This document shows positions 16,677 through 26,187 of a stretch of DNA of 64,000 nt, piece after piece. Source of the stretch: Novosphingobium aquimarinum (GTDB taxonomy: Bacteria; Pseudomonadota; Alphaproteobacteria; Sphingomonadales; Sphingomonadaceae); contig NZ_WRPO01000002.1 of NCBI RefSeq assembly GCF_009746585.1, positions 1-64,000 on the forward strand, given 5' to 3'. The notes below the pieces were generated by a model. It searched no databases and was not told where the DNA came from. It saw only the letters and a program-made list of their open reading frames with translations. The first letter of the stretch is position 1; every line of letters starts with the position of its first letter. The position numbers were made by a program, and so were the translations under genes.

Positions 16677-17678
16677 ATGAGAGGGGTTCTCTGTCAGGCC
16701 TTCGCATCGCTGAGCGACCTGACGATTGCCGACATGCCTTCACCCGCCATGGGCGATGGCGACGTCCTGATCGATGTGCACGCGGCCGGGGTGAACTTTC
16801 CCGACGGCCTGATCGTGCAGGGTAAGTATCAGACAAAACCGCCCCTGCCCTTCGCGCCGGGCAGCGAACTGGCGGGCGTGGTCGTTTCTGTGGGCACCAA
16901 GGTGAATGGGTTCCAGCCGGGTGACCGGGTCGCGGCGTTCAGCGGCACCGGAGCCTTCGCGGAGCAAGCGGCCGTTCCCGCCACGCAAGTCTATGCGCTG
17001 CCGGATGAAGTCGACATGGTGGACGCGGCGGGCCTTCTTATCACGTATGGCACCTCGTACTATGCGCTGAAGGATCGGGCGCGGCTGGCGTCGGGCGAAA
17101 CTTTGCTGGTGCTGGGGGCGGCGGGCGGCGTCGGACTGGCGGCGGTCGAGCTCGGCGCGATGATGGGCGCGCGCGTCGTCGCGGCGGCTTCGACCGATGC
17201 CAAGCTGGCGCTTGCTAGGGATCGCGGGGCGAGCGAGACGATCCGCTATTCCGACGAGGATTTGCGCGAGCGCGTGAAGGCGCTGACCGACGGTGCGGGT
17301 GTCGATGTCGTCTACGATCCGGTCGGCGGCGAGAGCAGTTTGGCGGCGGTCAAGTCGCTTGCCTGGGGTGGACGCCATCTGGTGGTGGGTTTCGCGACGG
17401 GCGATATTCCCAAGATCCCCGCCAATCTCCTGCTGCTGAAAAGCGCCGCCTCGCTTGGCGTGCTTTGGGGCATGTCGCTGCGCGCCGATCCGGCGCATCA
17501 CGCGGGCAATATCTCCGATCTCCTCGGCCGCCTCGCTGCCGGTCGCATCAATCCGGTCATCGATCGCGTCTTCCCCATGGAAGACGCGGTGGCCGCTCTC
17601 GAACACGTCATGGAACGCCGCGCCCAGGGCAAGGTGATCCTGGCCATTCGTGACACGCACAAGAAGGACCACTCGTGA
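16677..17678 (+). CDS. NADPH:quinone reductase-like medium-chain dehydrogenase
   Basis: The 333-residue zinc-free MDR protein has an N-terminal GroES-like domain, the motif GVNFPDGL (38-45), and the nucleotide loop GAAGGVG (147-153) in a Rossmann fold. The Zn-ligand Cys/His set of alcohol dehydrogenases is missing, which fits quinone or enoyl reductases. The ATG at 16677 follows GGGGA; an upstream in-frame TTG adds four residues. Its stop overlaps the next gene's GTG start by four bases. In this operon it may reduce an enoyl-CoA or quinone-like intermediate. Confidence 0.83.
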   Translation: MRGVLCQAFASLSDLTIADMPSPAMGDGDVLIDVHAAGVNFPDGLIVQGKYQTKPPLPFAPGSELAGVVVSVGTKVNGFQPGDRVAAFSGTGAFAEQAAVPATQVYALPDEVDMVDAAGLLITYGTSYYALKDRARLASGETLLVLGAAGGVGLAAVELGAMMGARVVAAASTDAKLALARDRGASETIRYSDEDLRERVKALTDGAGVDVVYDPVGGESSLAAVKSLAWGGRHLVVGFATGDIPKIPANLLLLKSAASLGVLWGMSLRADPAHHAGNISDLLGRLAAGRINPVIDRVFPMEDAVAALEHVMERRAQGKVILAIRDTHKKDHS

Positions 17679-19756
17679 ACGAAGTCGTTTCCTATGAGCT
17701 GCATGACGGCATTGCCGATGTGCTGATCGATAACCCACCCGTCAACGCGACATCGCACGCGGTGCGTGCCGGTCTGGACGAGGCCGTGCGCCGTTTCGGC
17801 GGTGACGCCGACGCGAAGGCCATGGTCGTGCGCTGCGCAGGCAAGACCTTCGTGGCAGGCGCGGACATCAAGGAATTTGGCCGCCCTGCCCTGCCGCCGC
17901 CGCTGCCGGACGTGCTCAAGGCGATCGATCATTGCGACAAGCCGATCGTCGCGGCGGTTCACGGGACAGTGCTGGGCGGAGGGTTCGAAGTGGCGCTCGC
18001 CTGTCACTATCGGGTCGCGGCGGCGGACGCCCGCTTCGGCTTCCCGGAAGTCAAACTGGGCCTCGTCCCCGGCGCGGGCGGAACGCAGCGCGGTGTGCGG
18101 CTTGCTGGCCTCGCCGACACGATCACCCTCATCACCGAAGGCAAGCCGATTTCCGCGAGCAAGGCCGAAGCGATGGGATTGGTGGACGAGGTGGCGCAAG
18201 GCGATCTCGTCGAAGCGGCGCGCGCTTTCGCTCGGCGATTGGTCGCGGAAGGCAAGGGACCACGGCGCGCGGGCGACTTGCCGATGCCGACCGATGATCC
18301 GGACCTGTTCGACAAGGCGCGCAAATCGCTCGGCCGCGAGATGCGCGGGCAGGAAGCGCCGATGAAAGCGCTCGAGGCGATCCGTCTGGGTTACGAAATG
18401 GACTTCGAAAGCGCGCTCGTGCGTGAGTACGAGATGTGCAAGGAAATGATCGCGGCGCCGCAGTCACGCGCCTTGCGCCATATCTTCGCGGCGGAGCGCG
18501 AGGTGGTGAAAGTCCCCGGGCTTTCGGCCGATGTCGCCCCGCGCGACATCAAGCGGGCCGGAGTCATCGGCCTTGGCGTAATGGGGCGCGGGATCGTCAT
18601 GGCGATCGCAGCAGCCGGAATCCCGGTCACGGCTGTCGCCGCCGATGCGGATCATCTGGCGGCGGCGCAAAAGGCCATTACCAAGATGTTGTCCTCCACG
18701 GTCGACAAGGGCCGCCTGAAGCAAGACGAGATGGATCGGCGGCTCGAGCGCATCCAGTGGTCGGTCGCGATAGAGGACCTGGCCGATGCCGATCTGGTGA
18801 TCGAAGCGGTGACCGAGGACATCGCAATCAAGCGCGAGGTCTTCGCCGCGCTTGGCAAGGCAACGCGCCCCGGCACGATCCTCGCCAGCAACACCTCTTT
18901 CCTCGATATCGAAGCCTTGGCGAAGGCCTCGCAGCGGTCCGAAGACACGTGCGGCATGCACTTTTTCAATCCCGCGCATATCATGCGATTGCTCGAAAAC
19001 GTCCGCGCCGCAGGAACCGCGCCCGATGTCGTCGCCACCATCATGGCGTTCGGCAAGACCATCGGAAAGCTCCCCGTGCTGTCAGGCGTGTGCGAAGGGT
19101 TCATCGTCAACCGCATGCTATCGAAGCGGTCGCGCGAGGCGTTCTTCCTCGTCGAGGAAGGGGCCGCGCCCGCCGCGATCGACAACGTGCTGGTCGATTA
19201 CGGGTTCCCGATGGGTCCGCTCGCGCTAGGCGATCTGGCCGGGCTCGACGTCCAGGCGGCCGCGCGCGCATCCCGGAAGGACAGCGCCACCGCGCGCGAG
19301 CTTCGGGCCGATTTTCCCGAGCAACTGGTCGCCGCCGGGCGTCTGGGTCAAAAGACCGGATCGGGCTGGTACAGCTATGACGAGAACCGCAAGGCCAGCG
19401 CGAACGAGGATACCACGCGCATGATCGCCGCACATGCCGAACGGCACGGTCTGACCTTGCGCGACATCGGCGATCAGGAAGTGCGGGAACGGCTGCTGTT
19501 CGCAATGGTGAACGAAGGCGCGAAGATCCTCGATGAAGGCGTCGCATCGCGGCCTCAGGACATCGATGTGGCCATGGTCAACGGGCTGGGCTGGCCCGCT
19601 TATACGGGAGGACCGATGTTCTGGGCCGACCAGCTTGGCCTCGACCACGTGCTTCGGACGATCGAGCGTTTCCAGGACGAACAAGGCGCCGGATACTGGA
19701 CGCCGTCGCCGCTGCTGGTGCGCCTGGCGGAAGAGGGCAAGGGGTTCTACGGATGA
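17675..19756 (+). CDS. FadB-like enoyl-CoA hydratase/3-hydroxyacyl-CoA dehydrogenase
   Basis: The 693-residue bifunctional beta-oxidation enzyme has an N-terminal crotonase domain with both catalytic glutamates (Glu105 in [13 protein letters not shown], Glu125 in [14 protein letters not shown]), then a 3-hydroxyacyl-CoA dehydrogenase Rossmann loop ([10 protein letters not shown], near 297) and catalytic His in GMHFFNPAH (near 430), followed by two HAD C-terminal domains. It hydrates a 2-enoyl-CoA and oxidises the 3-hydroxy product. The start is GTG, overlapping the upstream stop (GTGA); the stop overlaps the next ATG. It would finish what the ACAD/kinase pair downstream begins. Confidence 0.9.
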   Translation: MNEVVSYELHDGIADVLIDNPPVNATSHAVRAGLDEAVRRFGGDADAKAMVVRCAGKTFVAGADIKEFGRPALPPPLPDVLKAIDHCDKPIVAAVHGTVLGGGFEVALACHYRVAAADARFGFPEVKLGLVPGAGGTQRGVRLAGLADTITLITEGKPISASKAEAMGLVDEVAQGDLVEAARAFARRLVAEGKGPRRAGDLPMPTDDPDLFDKARKSLGREMRGQEAPMKALEAIRLGYEMDFESALVREYEMCKEMIAAPQSRALRHIFAAEREVVKVPGLSADVAPRDIKRAGVIGLGVMGRGIVMAIAAAGIPVTAVAADADHLAAAQKAITKMLSSTVDKGRLKQDEMDRRLERIQWSVAIEDLADADLVIEAVTEDIAIKREVFAALGKATRPGTILASNTSFLDIEALAKASQRSEDTCGMHFFNPAHIMRLLENVRAAGTAPDVVATIMAFGKTIGKLPVLSGVCEGFIVNRMLSKRSREAFFLVEEGAAPAAIDNVLVDYGFPMGPLALGDLAGLDVQAAARASRKDSATARELRADFPEQLVAAGRLGQKTGSGWYSYDENRKASANEDTTRMIAAHAERHGLTLRDIGDQEVRERLLFAMVNEGAKILDEGVASRPQDIDVAMVNGLGWPAYTGGPMFWADQLGLDHVLRTIERFQDEQGAGYWTPSPLLVRLAEEGKGFYG

Positions 19757-20961
19757 GCCGCGGTCTCGATCCCAGCCCCCGCACGACGGAGTTGCTGGAG
19801 CGGCTGCGCGCCTTCATGGCCGAGCACGTCTATCCGCAGGAGGCGCTGTATTATCGCCAGGTGGCCGACGGCGATCGCTGGGCAACGGTGCCGCTGGTGA
19901 AGGAACTGCAGCCCAAGGCGCGCGAGGCGGGCCTTTGGAATCTGTTCCTGCCCGAAAGCGGCCATGGCGCGGGTCTTTCCAATCTCGATTACGCGCCGCT
20001 TTGCGAGGAAATGGGCCGCGTTCACTGGTCGCCGCAGGTGTTCAACTGCGCCGCGCCCGACACCGGCAACATGGAGACGCTCGAACGCTTCGGCACCGAC
20101 GAACACAAGCAGCGCTGGCTGCAACCCTTGCTCGATGGCAAGATCCGCTCGGCCTTCGCGATGACCGAGCCCGCTGTCGCCTCGTCCGATGCCACCAATA
20201 TCGAGACCAGCATCGTTCGCGATGGCGACGATTACGTCATCAACGGCCGCAAGTGGTGGATCTCCGGCATGGGAGATCCCGAGTGCGCGATCATGATCCT
20301 GCTGGGTAAGACCGATTTCGATGCCCCCCGGCACAAGCAGCAATCGATGATCCTGGTGCCGCGCGATACGCCCGGCGTGACCGTGCTGCGCCCGCTGACC
20401 GTGCTCGGCTATGACGATGCCCCGCACGGCCACATGGAAATCCTGTTCGAAGACGTGCGCGTGCCCGCCTCCAACTTGCTGTTGGGCGAAGGGCGCGGGT
20501 TCGAGATCGCGCAAGCGCGGCTCGGCCCCGGACGTATCCACCACTGCATGCGCATGATCGGCATGGCGGAGCGCGCGCTCGAAGCGATGTGCCGCCGGGT
20601 CAAGAGCCGCGTCGCCTTCGGCAAGCCGCTGGCCGAACAAGGCGTCATCATCGAACGGATTGCCAATTCGCGGATCATGATCGACCAGGCACGGCTGCTC
20701 ACGCTGCAGGCCGCGCACCGGATGGACGAAGTCGGCAACAAGGCGGCCAAGGCCGAGATCGCGATGATCAAGGTCGCGGCCCCAAGCATGGCCTGCCAAG
20801 TGATCGACTGGGCCATGCAAGCGCACGGCGGGATGGGGATCAGCCAGGATACCTTCCTTGCCAATTACTACGCCCATGCCCGCAAGATCCGCTTCGCCGA
20901 TGGTCCGGACGAAGTGCATCGGCATCAGCTGGGCAGGCTCGAGCTCGCCAAATATGGCTGA
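19753..20961 (+). CDS. ACAD10/11-like acyl-CoA dehydrogenase family protein
   Basis: The 402-residue protein resembles the dehydrogenase half of human ACAD11 along its length: [16 protein letters not shown] (136-151), [46 protein letters not shown], and the FAD/terminal segment HGGMGISQD ... ADGPDEVH. In ACAD10/11 and in the bacterial levulinate (Lva) pathway, this fold works with a kinase to convert 4-hydroxyacyl-CoA through a 4-phospho intermediate. Here the kinase is the next gene, overlapping by eight bases. The order dehydrogenase-kinase mirrors the fused mammalian protein in reverse. The acyl chain length it accepts is not evident. Confidence 0.87.
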   Translation: MSRGLDPSPRTTELLERLRAFMAEHVYPQEALYYRQVADGDRWATVPLVKELQPKAREAGLWNLFLPESGHGAGLSNLDYAPLCEEMGRVHWSPQVFNCAAPDTGNMETLERFGTDEHKQRWLQPLLDGKIRSAFAMTEPAVASSDATNIETSIVRDGDDYVINGRKWWISGMGDPECAIMILLGKTDFDAPRHKQQSMILVPRDTPGVTVLRPLTVLGYDDAPHGHMEILFEDVRVPASNLLLGEGRGFEIAQARLGPGRIHHCMRMIGMAERALEAMCRRVKSRVAFGKPLAEQGVIIERIANSRIMIDQARLLTLQAAHRMDEVGNKAAKAEIAMIKVAAPSMACQVIDWAMQAHGGMGISQDTFLANYYAHARKIRFADGPDEVHRHQLGRLELAKYG

Positions 20962-22012
20962 CCCGCATGCTCTCGATCTGGATGCGCTGAGACGCTGGTG
21001 GTCCTCGGCGCTGCCCGCGCTGGATGGGGAGATCGAAGCGCACAAGTTCTCTGGCGGCCAGTCGAACCCGACGTACGCGATCCATATCGCTGGCACGCCT
21101 CGCTATGTCCTGCGCAAGAAGCCGCCGGGGGTGTTGCTGCCATCGGCGCACGCGGTCGAGCGCGAGTACCGCGTGACCGATGCCTTGAAGGACAGCGCCG
21201 TACCGGTCGCGCGGCCGCTCGCGCTATGCGAGGATGCGAGCGTGATCGGTACGCCGTTCTTCGTCATGGACTACGTTGCCGGACGCAATTTCTGGGACGC
21301 GCGGCTGCCAGGCATGGATCTGGCCGAGCGCAAGGCCATCTACCAGGAAATGAACCGGTCCCTCGCGGCGTTGCACGCTGTCGATCCCGAGGCGGTGGGG
21401 CTTGCCGAGTTCGGACGGCCCGGCGATTATTTCGGGCGGCAAGTGGCCCGCTGGACCAAGCAGTATCGCGCCACCCAGACGAGCCGGATCGAGGCGATGG
21501 AGCGATTGATCGACTGGCTGCCGGCCAACAATCCCGGCAGAGCGGAAAGCCGCATCGTCCACGGCGATTTTCGCAACGACAACATGATCTTCGATGAATG
21601 CGAGCCGAAGGTGCGCGCGATACTCGACTGGGAGCTTTCGACCCTTGGCGATCCGCTCGCCGATCTGGCGCAGCACATGATGGCCTGGCGGGTGCCGCAC
21701 GAAGGTTATCGCGGCCTCGCCGATGTCGATCTGGCGGCGCTGGGCATCCCGAGCGAGGCATGGTATCTGGAGTCGTATTGCGAGCGCAGGGGTATTCCTG
21801 TGCCGCCGCCGGAAACATGGGCTTATGCGCTGGCTTTCGCGACGTTCCGCAATGCGGCCATTCGACAGGGTGTCTTCCGCCGCGCCCTGGACGGAAACGC
21901 TTCAAGCGACGTGGCCGCACGGCACGGCGCGCTCGCGGCCGATATCGCGGGATTGGGCTGGCAAATCGCGTCCGCCGACCGCGACGCCAAACTTACGGCG
22001 CAAAACTCATGA
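20954..22012 (+). CDS. APH-family kinase, likely hydroxyacyl-CoA kinase (LvaA/ACAD11-like)
   Basis: The 352-residue protein has an aminoglycoside-phosphotransferase fold: [13 protein letters not shown] (glycine-rich loop region), VLRKKPPG (ATP Lys), catalytic [13 protein letters not shown] and metal-binding [17 protein letters not shown]. The phrase SGGQSNPTY and the [14 protein letters not shown] motif are those of ACAD10/11 N-domains and LvaA rather than of antibiotic kinases. It starts inside the dehydrogenase gene (eight-base overlap). I infer phosphorylation of a 4-hydroxy group on a CoA thioester, to be eliminated by the upstream ACAD-like protein. Confidence 0.85.
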   Translation: MADPHALDLDALRRWWSSALPALDGEIEAHKFSGGQSNPTYAIHIAGTPRYVLRKKPPGVLLPSAHAVEREYRVTDALKDSAVPVARPLALCEDASVIGTPFFVMDYVAGRNFWDARLPGMDLAERKAIYQEMNRSLAALHAVDPEAVGLAEFGRPGDYFGRQVARWTKQYRATQTSRIEAMERLIDWLPANNPGRAESRIVHGDFRNDNMIFDECEPKVRAILDWELSTLGDPLADLAQHMMAWRVPHEGYRGLADVDLAALGIPSEAWYLESYCERRGIPVPPPETWAYALAFATFRNAAIRQGVFRRALDGNASSDVAARHGALAADIAGLGWQIASADRDAKLTAQNS

Positions 22013-22072
22013 CGCCGAATTCACGATGAAGGTCTGAATAGAGAAGACAAGATCAGGCAAGAGGAGAGAGTG

Positions 22073-22642
22073 ATGATACGCATCGACATTCCCGACGAGC
22101 ACGGCCACGACCCCTATTCCTACGCCAGCGCCAACCATGCGCGCGAGATCATGGCGGCCGCATCCGATTTTTCGAAAGCCGTCTACACCCGCTCCCAGCT
22201 TTCGCTGCGCGAATTCGAAGGCGCCCGTTCGCGCACGGCGCAGATCAATGGCTGCATCATCTGCCAGCAGTTCCGAGCGGCACGCGACGCGCCGGCGATG
22301 TTCTCGGCCACGGGCACGAGGCCCGATCACTTGGTGTCCGACAACGGCCCCGCGCCGGACGAAGCGTTCTACGAAGCGGTGAGCGATTGGCGCACGTCGC
22401 CCGTGTTCAGCACGCGCGAACGGCTGGCGATCGAGTTCGCCGAACGCTTTGCCGAAGAACCGAAGGTGCTGGCCGCCGACGAGGATTTCTGGACGCGAAC
22501 CAAGGCCGAATTCAGCGACGGTGAGATCGTCGATCTCGCGCACAGCGTCGCCTCCTGGGTCGGCCTTGGCCGGGTAGCCCATGTGCTGGGCTTCGACAGT
22601 GTCTGCCTGCCTTTCGCCCAGCCGGAAACGGAAGCGGCCTGA
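22073..22642 (+). CDS. Carboxymuconolactone decarboxylase/AhpD-like protein
   Basis: The 189-residue all-helical protein has Cys61 and Cys64 (NGCIICQQFRA), the CxxC of AhpD-type proteins, with the following conserved region AHVLGFDSVC at the C-terminus. True carboxymuconolactone decarboxylases lack this Cys pair, so a thiol-redox or peroxidase-reducing role is more likely. A GAGGAG box precedes the ATG at 22073. It is last in the plus-strand acyl-CoA operon and is followed by a strong hairpin at 22651-22678. Confidence 0.8.
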   Translation: MIRIDIPDEHGHDPYSYASANHAREIMAAASDFSKAVYTRSQLSLREFEGARSRTAQINGCIICQQFRAARDAPAMFSATGTRPDHLVSDNGPAPDEAFYEAVSDWRTSPVFSTRERLAIEFAERFAEEPKVLAADEDFWTRTKAEFSDGEIVDLAHSVASWVGLGRVAHVLGFDSVCLPFAQPETEAA

Positions 22643-22650
22643 ATGTGATG

Positions 22651-22678
22651 CGGGGGCGGTTCTCGCGAACCGCCCCCG
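22651..22678. terminator. Strong hairpin between convergent genes
   Basis: CGGGGGCGGTTC (22651-22662) pairs perfectly with GAACCGCCCCCG (22667-22678) across a TCGC loop. A T-rich stretch including TTTT at about 22685-22688 follows on the plus strand. It lies between two genes that end facing each other (22642 and 22714), so it probably terminates both. Confidence 0.88.
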
Positions 22679-22713
22679 TCATCTCCTTTTAGCCGTTCGG
22701 CGGACCGACCGGA

Positions 22714-23340
22714 TCAGCTGCGCACGCGCGGTTTGGGTAGCGGCGCCCCGGCCCGCATAGTGTCGATGAATTTCTCCAGCGGCGCGGGCTCCGCCACCGG
22801 CGCATCGTGCGCCTTGCCTTCGCGCGCCCAATACGCCTTCCATGACGGGAACAGGTCGTGGAAGCTGCCGTGATAGGGCGCGTGCCCCGGCCAGCGCATC
22901 TTGCGCTCGCCGATCGGCGGCTTGTTCAGGTCGCTCGCATACCAATACAGCGGCAGCCGGCGGCGGAAGAACCAGCGACCCTCGATCCGCTCGTACTGGT
23001 CGAAATACATCATTTGCATGATGACCCATTCGGCCCCGGTCTCGTGCTCGTTCTTTGAATAGACCACGCCTTGCGCATGATCGGGATCGTCGAAGTCGAT
23101 GATGTGACCGCCGATGTGATGCGAGGTTCCATCGAACTGCATCGAGTGCGTTTCGTCGAACCAGTCGCGCAGTGCCTTGCGGCCGGTCTTGCCACCACCG
23201 ACCTTCACGTCCTCGGGAAACAGGTTCACCCAGGCATCGGAATCGCGCATGTCGAGCGCGAGCGAGTACTTGGCGGCAAGCTGCCGAATCGCGTCGATGG
23301 ATTCCAGCCTGTCGATCCGGCGGGCTAGGTCTTCGGTCAT
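22714..23340 (-). CDS. SnoaL-like (NTF2-fold) protein, long form
   Basis: The 208-residue protein begins LARRIDRLESIDAIRQLAAK and has the Tyr-x4-Asp pair (YSLALD) of the BaiE/LinA type, with HHIGGHIIDFDD as the His/Asp segment. The extended C-terminus (WPGHAPYHGSFHDLFPSW, then WAREGKAH) is longer than in small family members. Its ATG overlaps the stop of the hydrolase gene by four bases. It closes a five-gene minus-strand operon with epoxide hydrolase-like and dehalogenase genes. A dehydratase or lyase is likely; the substrate is unknown. Confidence 0.73.
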   Translation of the reverse strand: MTEDLARRIDRLESIDAIRQLAAKYSLALDMRDSDAWVNLFPEDVKVGGGKTGRKALRDWFDETHSMQFDGTSHHIGGHIIDFDDPDHAQGVVYSKNEHETGAEWVIMQMMYFDQYERIEGRWFFRRRLPLYWYASDLNKPPIGERKMRWPGHAPYHGSFHDLFPSWKAYWAREGKAHDAPVAEPAPLEKFIDTMRAGAPLPKPRVRS

Positions 23341-24305
23341 GCAATCTCCTCGCAAAATTCCAGCATCAGGCGCGTGACCTCTTCGGCGCGCTCTAGCTGC
23401 ATCATGTGGCCGGCCCCCTCGATCATCTCGACCCGGCGCACATCCTCGTGATGATCGGCGATGGCGCTCAGCGGATCGTCACCGTGCCAGACCTCTAGGT
23501 CGACATCGTGCGTGCTGCCGATGAAATAGAACGGCGGCTTGAGTTTGTGGCCGCGATAGGCCGCGCGTTGATGCCAGCGCAGATCCATCGCGCGATACCA
23601 GTTGAGCCCCCCGGTGAACCCCGAACGGCTGTATTCGGAGACGAACCATTCGAGCTCCCACTCCGTAAGCCAAGACCAGGGAAGCGGCGGCGCTTCGGGC
23701 AAGGCGTCGATGTACGTGGTGCCGGGAGGATGCTTCCAAATGTCGATGTAGTGGAAGTCGCCGGATAAGGCGTAAAACACGCGGTGCAGAAACGTCCTCG
23801 GCCGCGCCGCGAGATCGCGATCGGCGATACCGGGCGGCACGAAATAGTGAATGTGCACAAAGTGGCGCGATGCCCAATCCGCCGCTTCGGCCAGCGGCGT
23901 GATGTCGGGCCGATCGGGAAAGTGTGGATTTTCCAGCGCGATGATCGCCCGCACCCGTTCAGGATGCCGGTGAGCGAGATCGTAGATCGCGAAAAGCCCG
24001 AAATCGAGGCCCGCGAAGACCGCCTGCGCCTCTCCCAAGTGATTGAGCAACCCGACTAGATCGCCGACGGTATGCACGACATCGTAGGCAGCAAAATCGG
24101 CGGGCGCCTCGGTTTGCCCCATCCCGCGCATGTCGGGGGCGATGACACGCCAGCCGGCGGCCGCCAGCGCCGCGATCTGCCGGTGCCAGCTCAGCCAGAG
24201 ATGCGGAAACCCGTGGCAAAGCACCAACAGCGGCCCCGTGCCCTGTTCGACGTAATGGACGCGAATACCGTTGATCGTCTCATGCCGGTGCGTCCACTGC
24301 GCCAT
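23337..24305 (-). CDS. Alpha/beta hydrolase, epoxide hydrolase-like
   Basis: The 322-residue protein has the oxyanion motif CHGFPHLWLSW (30-40), the nucleophile Asp101 in FAGLDFG (98-103) where most hydrolases carry Ser, and a terminal His in EGAGHMMQLE. Asp as nucleophile, HGFP and the cap-domain tyrosines (HIHYFV and NWYRAMD) are the pattern of soluble epoxide hydrolases. The residue after Asp is Phe instead of the usual Trp. It lies seven bases behind the VOC gene. It probably opens an epoxide or attacks a halide or ester carbon in the same pathway. Confidence 0.8.
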   Translation of the reverse strand: MAQWTHRHETINGIRVHYVEQGTGPLLVLCHGFPHLWLSWHRQIAALAAAGWRVIAPDMRGMGQTEAPADFAAYDVVHTVGDLVGLLNHLGEAQAVFAGLDFGLFAIYDLAHRHPERVRAIIALENPHFPDRPDITPLAEAADWASRHFVHIHYFVPPGIADRDLAARPRTFLHRVFYALSGDFHYIDIWKHPPGTTYIDALPEAPPLPWSWLTEWELEWFVSEYSRSGFTGGLNWYRAMDLRWHQRAAYRGHKLKPPFYFIGSTHDVDLEVWHGDDPLSAIADHHEDVRRVEMIEGAGHMMQLERAEEVTRLMLEFCEEIA

Positions 24306-24312
24306 CGTCGAA

Positions 24313-25191
24313 TCAGGCCGCCATCGGCTTCATCAGTTCGATGCGAACCCCGTCCGGATCAGCGCCATGGAACAGCTCGATACCCGGCGTTTTGACGTGC
24401 GCGTCCTCGACGAAATGCCCGCCCCGCGAGGTGAGTGCGTCGACCGTCGCATCCGGCTGATCGTCCCAGAAGGCGAGATGCGTAAGCCCGTACTGGTTGA
24501 GCTTGCGCCGTTCGCGAGAGCCGGTCGAGCCAGGCTCGAACACCTTGAGCAATTCGATGACGTTGCCCGCGCCGTCCTGGATCATCTGCGCGCGCAGCTT
24601 AATGCCCGGCACTTCCATGATCGTGCCCAGCCAATCCATGCCGGTGTCGAGCATGTGATTGTCGGAAGGCTCGAAGCCCAGCGCCTGGTAATAGCGCATC
24701 GATGCTTCGATATCGTCGACGCAGATGCCGCTGTGCGAAAAGCGGGCCGGCACGCCGTCCGCATGCATCAGTTCGATGCGCACGCCATCGGGGTCGGTGC
24801 AGTAGAGCATCGTCGTGCCGCCTTCCGCGTAGTGCGCACGCGTCTCTTCGTAGACCTTGCCGCCGGCCGCGACGATCCGTTCCGCCGAGGCGTCGATATC
24901 GTCGACGTAGAACGACAAGTGGACCAGGCCATAGTCCAGCATCGAGCGCCGCTCGCGCGGTCCGAACGATTCCGGCGCGAGGAAATGCAGCAGTTCGATC
25001 ACCGGCCCGTCCGGGTGCTTGAGCATGATGCAGCGAAGCTGGACGCCCGGCAACTGCATGGTCTTTTCCATGTCCGGACCCGTGACCGTGCCATGGTCCT
25101 GGTAGGGCTCGAAACCCAGCGCCTCGCGATAGAACCGTTCGGAACGGGCCATGTCGCTTATGCAAATGCCGCGATGGGATAGGCTCAGCAT
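24313..25191 (-). CDS. Two-domain VOC (glyoxalase/dioxygenase fold) protein
   Basis: The 292-residue protein is two tandem VOC modules (about 3-137 and 140-288). Each starts with SHRGICISD or SHSGICVDD, and each ends with the Glu ligand in GVRIELMHAD or GVRIELMKP, so a His/His/Glu metal site per pair is possible. The two halves are related, an internal duplication. Families of this fold include extradiol dioxygenases, glyoxalases and methylmalonyl-CoA epimerase. The ATG at 25191 follows AGGAG at proper spacing; seven extra codons upstream are unlikely. It sits between dehalogenase and epoxide hydrolase-like genes. Function unknown. Confidence 0.78.
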   Translation of the reverse strand: MLSLSHRGICISDMARSERFYREALGFEPYQDHGTVTGPDMEKTMQLPGVQLRCIMLKHPDGPVIELLHFLAPESFGPRERRSMLDYGLVHLSFYVDDIDASAERIVAAGGKVYEETRAHYAEGGTTMLYCTDPDGVRIELMHADGVPARFSHSGICVDDIEASMRYYQALGFEPSDNHMLDTGMDWLGTIMEVPGIKLRAQMIQDGAGNVIELLKVFEPGSTGSRERRKLNQYGLTHLAFWDDQPDATVDALTSRGGHFVEDAHVKTPGIELFHGADPDGVRIELMKPMAA

Positions 25192-25224
25192 CACCAACTC
25201 CTGTTGCTTCAAAGGCGCCTGGAC

Positions 25225-26175
25225 TCAGGCGGTTGCCCGGTTGCGGGCGAGGAAATCGACCAGCACTCCGGCAAGCGCGGCGCCTTGCTCTTCCTGCACG
25301 AAATGGCCCGCGTTCGGGATCACGGTATGCGGCTGATCGGCTGCCCCCGGCACGCGGCGACGGAACACGTCGGCCCAGGCGGCGGTGGCGGGGTCACCGT
25401 CGCTGAAGGCGGTGAGGAACGGCTTGTGCCACTCTTCCAGAGCGCGCCAGGCGGCGCGGTTCGCCTCGAGCCCTTCGGCATTCTCGTCCACCGGGATGCC
25501 GCACGTGATCTGCAGCATGCCCGCCTTGTCGGCCGCATCCGGGAAGGGGGCGTCGTAACCGGCAAGAACGTCATCCGCGGGGCGCTGTACCGTGGCGCCG
25601 GCAAAGACTTCGCTCGTGGGAAGATCATCGCTCGTGCGGCAGGTTTTGATCCACGCCTCGATGCCCTCGCCCGGCCACCCCGGAACTCCGGCGGGCGGCG
25701 GCTCGCAATTGGGCAGGAGCGTGTTGGTGGCGAGGACCGCATCGAACCTGTCCGGCAATTCCGACAGGACGCGCAGCCCGATCGGCCCACCCCAGTCCTG
25801 GCAGACCAGAGTGATCGCCTTGAGGCCTAGCGCGCGCACGAACTGCGCCATCCAATCGACAAAGCGATCGTAGCCATAGGCATCGCGCGCGTTCGGCTTG
25901 TCGGAACGGCCGAAGCCGATCATGTCCGGCGCGATGACGCGATAGCCCGCATCAACGACGGGCCCGATCATGTGCCGGTAGAGGAAGCTCCAGGTAGGGT
26001 TCCCATGCAGCATCAGCACGACGGGTGCCCCTCGCGGTCCTTCGTCGAGATAATGCATCCGCAGCGGGCCGAGCGCGCCACCGGCGATATCGACGTAGCG
26101 CGGGGCAAAGTCATAGCCCGGCAGCCCCGCGAACCGTTCCTCGGGCGTTCGGCGTATTCCGGGGCGGATTTCCAT
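25225..26175 (-). CDS. Haloalkane dehalogenase-like alpha/beta hydrolase
   Basis: The 316-residue protein matches subfamily I dehalogenases (DhlA-like): HGNPTWSFLYR (57-67), nucleophile Asp127 with neighbouring Trp128 in CQDWGG, a cap-domain Trp175 in a position comparable to the halide-binding Trp175 of DhlA, the acid in AFSDGDP, and catalytic His in IPNAGHFVQEEQG. Such enzymes hydrolyse C-halogen bonds, but many genomic members have no known halogenated substrate. The start is ATG 26175 behind GAGGAG; a GTG precedes it directly. It lies 12 bases after the sulfotransferase stop. Confidence 0.83.
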   Translation of the reverse strand: MEIRPGIRRTPEERFAGLPGYDFAPRYVDIAGGALGPLRMHYLDEGPRGAPVVLMLHGNPTWSFLYRHMIGPVVDAGYRVIAPDMIGFGRSDKPNARDAYGYDRFVDWMAQFVRALGLKAITLVCQDWGGPIGLRVLSELPDRFDAVLATNTLLPNCEPPPAGVPGWPGEGIEAWIKTCRTSDDLPTSEVFAGATVQRPADDVLAGYDAPFPDAADKAGMLQITCGIPVDENAEGLEANRAAWRALEEWHKPFLTAFSDGDPATAAWADVFRRRVPGAADQPHTVIPNAGHFVQEEQGAALAGVLVDFLARNRATA

Positions 26176-26187
26176 CACGCCCGCTCC

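Noticed and set aside
20954..22012. Aminoglycoside resistance kinase
   Set aside because: Motifs and operon context match ACAD11/LvaA-type acyl-CoA kinases, not antibiotic kinases.
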